DNA from: Mesostigma viride
Lineage: Eukaryota; Streptophyta; Mesostigmatophyceae; Mesostigmatales; Mesostigmataceae
Length of the DNA: 64,000 nucleotides
NCBI GenBank assembly: GCA_009746045.1
Contig: RPFO01000819.1
Span: 868,882-932,881 of the forward strand
Reading direction: 5' to 3'
The notes below the pieces were generated by a model, which was given only the letters and a program-made list of their open reading frames with translations, did no database searches and had not been told where the DNA came from. Shown here piece after piece: positions 57,101 to 64,000 of the stretch (its first letter is position 1; every line of letters begins with the position of its first letter). A program made the translations under genes and the position numbers.

Positions 57101-58376
57101 GTATTCTGTGGCAGACACAAGCAGACCTGGGGCCGCATCACTGTCGGAGAGGGCCGGCAGTGAGAGGGCAAGCGTGAATGGAGCGACAGTTGGGGTGGCT
57201 GGGGGCGTGCTTACTGACGATTTACTGGCATTGACAAACGGTGGCTTGCGGTTTGGTGAAGGGGATGCTGTGGCATCGGCGAGGCGTCTTGCGTGCGATC
57301 AAGGCAAGGCACAGGGGGCGTGCGGTGTGCTGGCAGTGGCCCGTGAGGCGGCCGGGCATCTTCGTGGCCATTTGCCTTCTCTGCAGAACAACTACAATGT
57401 TAACAGCGACAATGTAAATGACAGCCCCAGCCCCACCTTCTGTGACTCCACGGTCGAGATGGATGACAAGGAGAATCGCTGCCCCTTGTGCCGGGGTACG
57501 CCAGAGGGCTCACCCACGTCGTTAACAGCAAATACAAGTAAGCCTAGCACGCCTGCCGTGGGGCCAACCGCAAATATTGCTGAATCTGGTGTGCCTGCTG
57601 CGGTGCCAACAGCAATGGCCAGTGAAGCATGTACACCTGCCAGTGGGCCAGCCGGTAACTCGCCACGTGGGCCTGTGGAAGCACCGCGCGGTCAACCTGT
57701 GCAGGGCCCCACACGGCTGCAACCGGCCAAGATGGCGGTCTACGAGCTTCACTGGAGCCAAGGGTTGTGCGTGCACCACATCTCCCAGCGGCGGTGCCTT
57801 AAAGTGGACACGGTGATGGGGTACCTGGCAGAGGCGCTGGCCGGTGGGTGGCCGTACGCGTGGCACCGGTTGGGCGTTGATGATCGCCAGCTGGCGTGTG
57901 CGGTGCGGGCGATTGTTGCGCTGGCGTCTGCCGGACGGGACGCAGCGAGTGGGGGTAAGCAGGGCGTTGTGGATTCGGGGGATGGCTCTGCGATGGATGC
58001 TACTCCTGGGGATGGTTTTTGCGTGATGAGTTGGAGGAGAGCGGTGAATGGTGGTAGCCTGGGAAGAGGCCCCCCGCCAGGATTCGCGGGGCAACCTGTA
58101 GCCAATGGCGTGATGCCGATGGGGGTGGTGACGAGCGCCCCCGATGTGGAGGCGGGTGGTGTGTGGGTGAACCTGGAGGGTGTGTCCATCAAGGAACTAC
58201 TCGAAGCGATCCCTGATGGACACACGGGTGCACTCTCGTATGGTCAGATGAGGCTGGTGATCACTCACCTGCGGCGGCTGGCGGCGACGTACTCGACCGC
58301 GCCACCCGCTGTTGTGAACCATGCCGGCGATGAAGTGCAGGCAGGTATTGCTGGCACCCGGCACCAGTGTTTCTAG
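51194..58376 (+). CDS. Werner-like DEDDy 3'-5' exonuclease with C-terminal HTH_40-like domain
   Basis: Six plus-strand exons: 51194-51454 (ATG), 51638-52436, 53524-53690, 54294-54473, 56127-56237 and 56562-58376 (stop TAG). Phases agree at every joint; total about 1,110 residues. Exo I is [11 protein letters not shown] (Asp and Glu; 52406-52414). Exo II is [18 protein letters not shown] (Asp; exon 4), as in human WRN. Exo III is [15 protein letters not shown] (Tyr and Asp; exon 5), so all four DEDDy metal/catalytic residues are present. No helicase, RQC or HRDC segment is seen. After a long disordered stretch, [29 protein letters not shown] (near residue 900) and [20 protein letters not shown] (near 1045) match the two halves of HTH_40, split by about 95 residues. 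Exon 3 uses a GC donor (AAG|GCAGGT) in the model that best fits the family; a GT donor at 53733 adds 14 residues. A DNA repair or end-processing role is expected. Divergent from the Nudix gene. Confidence 0.88.
52747..53305 (+). repeat. 63-bp intronic minisatellite, ~8.7 copies
   Basis: Units share GCCCACAAGCGG, CGCTTGTTGCCCCA and GCGTGCGCTGTTCTGCTTGC. 63 is a multiple of three, giving open frames on both strands. It lies wholly in the intron 52437-53523 of the exonuclease gene. Confidence 0.9.
54724..55629. repeat. 0.9-kb GGAT/GGGT/GGGA microsatellite tract
   Basis: In order: (GGAT)n, long (GGGT)n, alternating GGGT-GGAT, (GGGT)n again, then (GGGA)n with interruptions near 55395 and 55435-55530. 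It lies in the exonuclease intron 54474-56126, with the G-rich strand being the coding strand. It explains the many Trp-Gly, Pro-Pro-Ser and Pro-Thr-His open frames. Confidence 0.95.
56222..56500 (+). repeat. Triplicated exon end and splice donor
   Basis: GCTCTTCCAGGTGAGG, the last bases of exon 5 and its donor (56228-56243), recurs at about 56389 and 56429. Sequence after the first and third copies is also related, ending in CAGGTACG(T/C)GGG, so a 201-bp segment was duplicated. Confidence 0.85.
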
Positions 58377-58380
58377 TAGC

Positions 58381-58530
58381 ATGACGCATGCGTCAGCCAG
58401 CTGACGCGCCAGCTCTTACGCGTCCGGAATTTTAACCCGCGTGTCAGCTGTCTGACGCGTAAATGTTGGCCGCACGTCAGGCGACTGACGCGTAAATTTC
58501 GGGTGTCCGTCAGTTACATCTGACGAGCAC
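58381..58530 (+). promoter_or_regulatory. Four GTCAG/CTGAC hairpins after the exonuclease stop
   Basis: GTCAG-N4-CTGAC at 58392-58405, 58443-58456 and 58476-58489, and GTCAG-N6-CTGAC at 58509-58524. Loops differ (CCAG, CTGT, GCGA, TTACAT) while stems are kept, and most extend by a further CG pair or GCG. They begin 15 bp after the stop codon, so they probably lie in the 3' UTR. Confidence 0.6.
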
Positions 58531-59712
58531 CAAGTCCTCACGCATCAGGCAAGTCAGTATATTGTGCATAGCCCACAGGTACACCGTGCCTACGAGAGAT
58601 ATGTACCTTTTCGTACCAGATTTATCATGTATGAGCCCACCCAGGCCTGCACCTAACCGCATCGTACTCGAGATTTTGTGCGCTGGCTGAAATGTGCAGT
58701 AATATTTGGCCGCACGCAGGTATTTTGGTGAGGCTGCCAGCGAGGTGGCGATGGCCATAGCAGCGATAGTGGATACATAATATATTGTAAGCGAAGCGTA
58801 GCTAAGAAAATCACGATGGATGCATTTTAATTGCAGCTGCTAGTTCGTAGGGTTTTTTTAAAATTCTTTTCTTGCAACCTGCGGGCTGCATCGGTTTGGG
58901 TATCATGCTGAGGCGGTAGGAAATAGAAATTGTCAGGCGACCCCAGCTGATCCATATAAAGTCTAAGCCAATTCTTTTTCCTTTTTCTGCATTACATTGC
59001 CTTGTACCTTACTCATGAATCTTCAGCGAGGTTTTTGGCACACCCAAAGTGTGGCCGGCATGGTGTCAAACGGAGGCCGATTCCTTAAAAGGTTTCATTC
59101 GATGGTGATTTCGTCATATTTCAAAAGGCAAACCGCCAACGGGGCAGGATCAATTAGTAGTCCTGCTCTCGTCGATGTAACCCAGGCCGTGAAGGAGCTA
59201 GAACGGCTTGTTTTATGCACATCCAGACATGGTTGTCTCTAGCTTGATGCTAGCTATTGCTTGAGCTTTATGCATAAAGTACCTGTCATTTACCATGTAC
59301 ATCTCAAGCTCATTTTGTTAAGCCCTTAGAGCAACCAATAATGCTTTTTGGTAACCACTTTTACCGGAATGCCTGTTCAGAAATCTGTGACGTTTAAACA
59401 TTGTGAAATGGGAGTTTTCTCTCATCATGTTTGATATAAACTTGATAAGGCCAGTTTTAACAAAGTAGCATGTTTGAGGTCTGGACGATGTTGTAATACC
59501 TGTCCTGCCTCTGTGTGAACCCTTGAAACCTCTTGTCCCATTTTGCTCCTGCCCCCAGTCCCATCTTGCACCTGCCCCCAGTCTAACTGCTCCACCCCCC
59601 CTTCCCTGGTAAGTAAGTACTTGCGTGTCATGCGCATGGGCATGCCGCGGAGTACTTTGCTGATCTCATTAGAAAAGTAATTGTACGAAAGTTACAAATA
59701 TCGTCTGCATCA
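58531..59712. other. Intergenic, no gene recognised
   Basis: Sequence between the exonuclease 3' end and the TTAA-flanked element. Frames of up to 82 codons have no recognisable features. Confidence 0.45.
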
Positions 59713-59716
59713 TTAA

Positions 59717-61636
59717 CCCGTGTTTTTTTAATTAGAACGCGATATATCGCGTTGTAAGCTTTTTTTAGAACGCGTATAGCACCTAAGGAAAATTTTTTTT
59801 CATGGTCATGTATATACTTTCCTGAAAGCCCATAAATCAAAGGATTTTTTGAGCTACTCAGACCTACAAAATGCTTATTCATTAGAGAGATACACTGGTT
59901 TGAATACAGGGGGGTCTGACCATGACCGCGATTTCTTGACCCTAGGTCACAAGTCATGTGCTTATTCACAAATGGTTCATGAAAAAAATCTGGCTTCTTG
60001 CACGAGCTATGGGCAACATATGCAGGCTCTGTGAAACAAAACTCAGGCCCATTGGGCCACTGGAGCTGTTTTTCATTAGCATCACAATTACAACGCAGTA
60101 CAACGCAGTGGGAAACATGAGAGCCCTTCACAACATGACGCAACGACCCGAGCCCCATTAATTAATTAATTAATTAATAGACACGTGACTGCGTCACGTG
60201 AGCATAAGTCCTCAGTGGGAGGGGAACATGGGATGGAATGGATGGTATAAGCTATCTAGGTCCTAGTTACAGGGGTGTGGGCACCGCGGCCCGAATCGCT
60301 ATGAATGCCATACTTGGTCACACCCCGAGCCCCATAAACGGGGCCATAGTGAGCTTGGAGGGTCAAAACGTTGAAAATAGGTGTTGTATAAGTTATACTG
60401 CATCAAACATGCATCAAACATCATGACTGGATGACCTAATATGACTGAATCAGGCAGCCATAGCCAAAGCATCATCCACTCTCACAACGTGTTGAGCACA
60501 TGCCTCGTGGGAATGGAGGTGCTGGGTTTTCATTCCATAACGCGTGCAATACTGAAAGAAAGAGGCACGTGTAATGCAAGGCTTGGATAGGTTGAGTGAT
60601 CCATGAGCTTACATGCAGGCAAAGATGACGCTGGAATGCATGCTAGCAAATGGTGGCAAGATGCTGACAACACATGATTATACACCATGATTATGGGCAC
60701 CCAGCTGATCTTCTTGCACAATCAACGCAGTATAAACCATCAACATCCAATCCTCACGATATATGCACGGCTTGACGACGTATACAGCACCTAAATACTG
60801 CACAACTGCAACCTGCTATGGCTGACATGCAAGCAACGTCGAACTCGTAGGATGGCGGTCTTAGAGAGGCTGGGCAGAGGTCGGTAGAAATAAGTGGAAA
60901 ACTGGCAGAAACTAGGTAGAAACACGATATACTTACGCCTGCAAGCACTATTGAGCCGGTGGCAGAGGCCATTTCCAGGAAAATACAGCATACCGTAGCA
61001 ATAGCCACGGTCACGCCTTCAGCTATTTGCAGGCACCATCATGCCCGGAGCTACCCAATGAAAGTCTGCACAAATCTCGGTTTAGCCGAGAGTCCGGGCG
61101 TTCGGAATGAATAAACATGTGTTAAGAAGTCGAAACACCATGGAAATACCAAGGATGGTGCCGCAGCAGACCCGAGTCTTGACGTAGTAATATGTATGCC
61201 GGTTTCCAGGGTTTCCGCATGAAAGTTGGGTGAGAAACTGGAAAAAACTACGTTTCCTTTGCCCCAGTACCTCAACAAACTCGTAGAAACCTAATTATCA
61301 ACCTTTGAACGCATCATCATGGTCGTGCTACCCAACAGCCACTGAAATTCGCGCGAAAACTGGCGAGATCTACCTGCCGCCATCGCCGTCGTCTTCACCT
61401 TCGTCCCGCGAAAATGCCTGATTTCAGTGGTACATATTTGTTTGCAGCTGTCACAAAAAAAATACCAAAAATACCAGGATTTTTTCTTGAATTCTATGAG
61501 ATGTTTCTGACCTATCTTGAAAGTTTCAGACCAAAAATCGCATGTTTAATAGGTTTGCCACGTGTCAGATTACAACGCGATACATCGCGTTCTAACCGGC
61601 CTACAACGCGATGTATCGCGTTGTAAAAAACACGGG
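59717..61636. mobile_element. Candidate piggyBac-like non-autonomous DNA transposon
   Basis: The left end reads TTAA|CCCGTGTTTTTTT and the right end AAAAAACACGGG|TTAA, so the terminal inverted repeats start with CCC, end with GGG and are flanked by TTAA on both sides (59713-59716 and 61637-61640), the hallmark of piggyBac superfamily insertions. Just inside lie 18-bp palindromes: AACGCGATATATCGCGTT at 59736-59753, and two related ones at 61574-61591 (one transition pair different) and 61605-61622. No transposase frame is visible in the 1.92 kb. A family B retroposon tail (60159-60330) has inserted within it, so the element is not recent. The pairing of these ends into one element is an inference. 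Confidence 0.6.
60159..60330 (-). repeat. Family B retroposon 3' tail, solo copy 3
   Basis: Minus-strand orientation; (TTAA)n at 60159-60178, hairpin CACGTGAC/GTCACGTG and about 130 bp of 3' UTR nearly identical to 33937-34110. Severely 5'-truncated. Confidence 0.8.
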
Positions 61637-61640
61637 TTAA

Positions 61641-61990
61641 ATTGTGACATATCTCCGTTGGGAGTACATGTAGCACATATCCCTGAGAAGGGGCATATGG
61701 CTTTTAATACATTCTTGGCTACTTCCTGCAAGGGTAGGGTGTAAACTACGCCTGCTCTGGGTGCACAAAGTGCACCTGCGCACCACTATGTATTCCAGCA
61801 CCTAGGGCGCGGACATAGGGGGAAAGATCATCATGGCTATACAATGATGGCTAGGGCATGGCTTCTCAGCAGAGAGTGACTCTCTGCATAGGCAGAGCTT
61901 GGCTCTCTGAATAGGCAGGGCTTGGCTAAATTCTTAATGCATCATCCATGGGGAGTCCCATTATAGGCAGAGCTTGGCTAAATTCTGTCT
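61641..61990 (-). mobile_element. SINE-like retroposon, copy 4, minus strand
   Basis: In reverse complement it follows 29300-29560: CTCCCAACGGAG end at about 61654-61665, the CCCTTCTCAGGGATATGTGC block, GTGCACC core, and 5' hairpin CAGAGAG-TGA-CTCTCTG at 61870-61886. It abuts the TTAA of the preceding transposon end. Confidence 0.65.
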
Positions 61991-62010
61991 GCATCATGCC
62001 CCAACCATAT

Positions 62011-62730
62011 TCTGATCAGGCACTCCGCAAAGGTGAAAACCGTTTGCGTTCAGGGCCGGGCCGCGGAAAACGCGGAAAAACGCGATCTGCAAATGAATCC
62101 GACCGTAATCGAACTGGGGACCTCTCGCACCAACTTTCGCTGACTATAGGACGGACGTCTCCGGTTACCATGGCATCGCCAACTTACACCTACAGTCATC
62201 CGCAAAAGTTCTCCTTTCCGGGGAGTGATGCAAGCCTTTCGGATTTGGTACTAGATAAATCACTCGAGATCTGTGTGTAGGAGTACTACACACGTGTCCA
62301 CTCAAGACTTGTTCAGTCTCGAAACGTGAGACGGGCTGAACACGGCTGGATCCTTCTTTATTAGAAGGGGGCGTAGCCGGTACTAACGAAATCAGCCAAG
62401 CGTATATTCTGATCAGGCACTCCGCAAAGGTGAAAACCGTTTGCGTTCAGGGCCGGGCCGCGGAAAACGCGGAAAAACGCGATCTGCAAATGAATCCGAC
62501 CGTAATCGAACTGGGGACCTCTCGCACCAACTTTCGCTGACTATAGGACGGACGTCTCCGGTTACCATGGCATCGCCAACTTACACCTACAGTCATCCGC
62601 AAAAGTTCTCCTTTCCGGGGAGTGATGCAAGCCTTTCGGATTTGGTACTAGATAAATCACTCGAGATCTGTGTGTAGGAGTACTACACACGTGTCCACTC
62701 GAGACTTGTTCAGTCTCGAAACGTGAGACG
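62011..62730. mobile_element. Miniature LTR-like element (TRIM-like)
   Basis: Two 323-bp direct repeats, 62011-62333 and 62408-62730, differ at one base (A at 62304, G at 62701). They enclose only 74 bp, which contains hairpin CCTTCT-TTATT-AGAAGG. The whole is flanked by CCCAACCATAT on both sides (62000-62010 and 62731-62741), an 11-bp target-site duplication. No frame encodes gag or pol. The repeats do not have obvious TG...CA ends, so classical LTR status is not assured. Orientation is unknown. Confidence 0.65.
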
Positions 62731-62741
62731 CCCAACCATAT

Positions 62742-62962
62742 AGTCACTAGAGGGGGATATGATCCTCATCTGAGCTGTCCTCTACTGTAATGACAGACGA
62801 GGCGGTAGCTGGTGTAGCGGCTATCCTCATCAGGGGCAATAACCTCCACCTGCGGACTTCTACCCTGCATTCTAGCAACGGACCGCTGGGCCCGTGGGGA
62901 GAATACAGGAGCATGCCCCTCAAGAAGGCACTTATCGCAGACGGCAGCCCATTTCTCTTTGC
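62742..62962. other. Spacer, nothing recognised
   Basis: About 220 bp between the miniature LTR-like element and the retroposon tail. No motif found. Confidence 0.4.
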
Positions 62963-63385
62963 CTATTAATTAATTAATTAAACTCGTGCTCCCGTTGGGG
63001 AGTCACGGAGCACCGAAGTGCTTTTAATCCCTGTGTGTGCACTACAGGAGAAAGGGCAGAGACCCCCAGTCTCCTTCATGCCAAAGGCATGCCACAGCTG
63101 CAATCGGGCGCGGCTAGCTAAAAGGACAGGCTAACGATCCGGCAAACTGTGGGTGCAATAAGACCCATGTGAGCATATCATAGCAAGGAGCGTGGGCAGG
63201 TAATCTGAACATAGCCATGCAGGGCGTAACATGGCTGTACTAGGACTAGGCTAAGGCTATGGCTGGTTGTGTACCGTGCGTTGGCGGCACGTGACTAGGT
63301 GTGTTGGCACAGCTAGGCAACATTCTAGGCATGGCTGCCTTAGCGGCAGTGACGCCAATGGTTACAAGCTAGGGCTATTGCTATT
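62963..63385 (-). repeat. 3' UTR and family A tail of the second ORF1-only element
   Basis: On the minus strand, the ORF1 stop at 63386 is followed by about 420 bp ending in hairpin GTGCTCC...GGGAGCAC and (TTAA)n at 62965-62981. The last 285 bp match 32690-32975. Confidence 0.75.
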
Positions 63386-64000
63386 CTAGCCCGCTGGGGG
63401 CGTCCACATCTTGTGGTTGATCATCAGGTCCCCGCCCCTCCAGTACACCTTGGGCTTCTGGGGGTCCTGCTTATGGCGGAGGTATTCCGGCCACAGGTCG
63501 CGTCGCTGCTGTTGCTGAGCGGGGGTGAGGTCGTCATCCAGCGTCCAGGTGAGGTCGTGCAACCGCTTGCGACGAGAGAGGAACCGCTGCTTATCCTCAG
63601 GGGAGGGGAAGGTGAGTAGGACTGGTGGGGGAGCCGCCTTGTCCCGTGAGTGGGGAAGGCGGTGGCACCCACGCAGTTCTACCTCACCTACCAGGCCCAT
63701 GAGGGTAAGAAGCTGGTTCTTGAGCTCGTCAGCAAGAGAGGTTGACGTCTCACCTGGCTTCTGGGGGAAGCGACGTAGCACCACTCGGCACTCGCGGCGA
63801 GCGCGGTCGGTGACCTCCCGTTGCTGGGCCTGGCGGTGGTCCTCCAGCTCCTGGAGCTTTGTGGCGATGGCGTCGGTGGTGGAGGCAGTCGCTGACCGCA
63901 GCAGGTCCGCGTAGGAGAGCGGCGGGAGGTCGCCAGCATCCTGCCGGGGTGGCTGGGAGGCAATGGTGGCCGTCTGCTCCGCTATCTTGGGGACCTGTGT
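63386..64000 (-). CDS. LINE ORF1-like protein, C-terminal part (runs off window)
   Basis: The minus-strand frame is open from the window edge (ACA at 64000-63998) to TAG at 63386, at least 204 residues. It contains a helical ATKLQELEDHRQAQQREVTD segment (coiled coil), VVLRRFPQKPGETSTSL, an RRM-like PPPVLLTFPSPEDKQRFL, then TWTLDDDLTPAQQQQRRDLW and PKVYWRGGDLMINHK. The last two blocks follow the L1 ORF1p C-terminal domain. It is the intact counterpart of 27592-28962. The N-terminus lies outside the window, so the start codon is not visible. There is no RT gene between it and its 3' tail. Expected role: RNA-binding trimeric chaperone of the retrotransposition particle. Confidence 0.75.
   Translation of the reverse strand, partial: TQVPKIAEQTATIASQPPRQDAGDLPPLSYADLLRSATASTTDAIATKLQELEDHRQAQQREVTDRARRECRVVLRRFPQKPGETSTSLADELKNQLLTLMGLVGEVELRGCHRLPHSRDKAAPPPVLLTFPSPEDKQRFLSRRKRLHDLTWTLDDDLTPAQQQQRRDLWPEYLRHKQDPQKPKVYWRGGDLMINHKMWTPPAG

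Noticed and set aside
59628-60158. 176-residue minus frame as a transposase for the TTAA-flanked element
   Set aside because: No DDE/D motif or zinc-binding tail and it overlaps the terminal inverted repeat; not coding.
62080-62130. tRNA gene suggested by a B-box-like AGTTCGATTAC on the minus strand
   Set aside because: The flanking bases do not form a T-stem or acceptor stem; only a possible promoter remnant.

Overview
This is nuclear DNA from a GC-rich, repeat-laden eukaryote, most likely a chlorophyte green alga of the volvocine/Chlamydomonadales type. That assignment is inferred from GC-rich exons with GTGAGG-type donors, introns packed with minisatellites, Ala/Gly/Pro/Gln-rich proteins, and a plant-type Nudix gene. 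There are no operons. Most long open frames here are artefacts of tandem repeats, so gene calls rest on exon homology, splice phase and family motifs.

Layout. 0.4-4.2 kb: decayed non-LTR retrotransposon (LINE) reverse transcriptase, with a second 3' end of the same family in inverted orientation. 6.2-9.7 kb: a 7-bp satellite, then a minus-strand Cys/His zinc-finger protein with poly-Q and a 14-residue repeat tail. 9.9-10.4 kb: a nest of near-perfect palindromes. 10.9-13.9 kb: a frame-broken Ala/Pro repeat gene. 14.6-16.7 kb: a 5'-truncated LINE with a zinc-binding tail. 17.2-24.5 kb: a multi-exon coiled-coil gene on the plus strand. 25.4-37.9 kb: a retroposon graveyard of SINE-like copies, an ORF1-only element and LINE fragments.

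38.0-58.4 kb is the best genic part: a divergent pair. On the minus strand is a plant NUDX9-like Nudix hydrolase; seven exons were reconstructed with matching phases and the first coding exon is unresolved. On the plus strand is a Werner-type DEDDy 3'-5' exonuclease with a split C-terminal HTH_40-like domain (six exons, about 1,110 aa). A 120-nt 5S rRNA gene lies between them. Both genes carry very large tandem arrays in their introns, including one 5-kb Nudix intron built mainly of a 73-bp and an 18-bp array. The exonuclease stop codon is followed by four GTCAG/CTGAC hairpins.

58.5-64 kb: a candidate piggyBac-like non-autonomous transposon with TTAA target sites, a miniature LTR-like element with 323-bp direct repeats and an 11-bp target duplication, and a second ORF1-only retroposon running off the window. 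Several retroposon families here share a terminal hairpin followed by a (TTAA)n tail, which suggests one retrotransposition machinery serving autonomous and non-autonomous elements.
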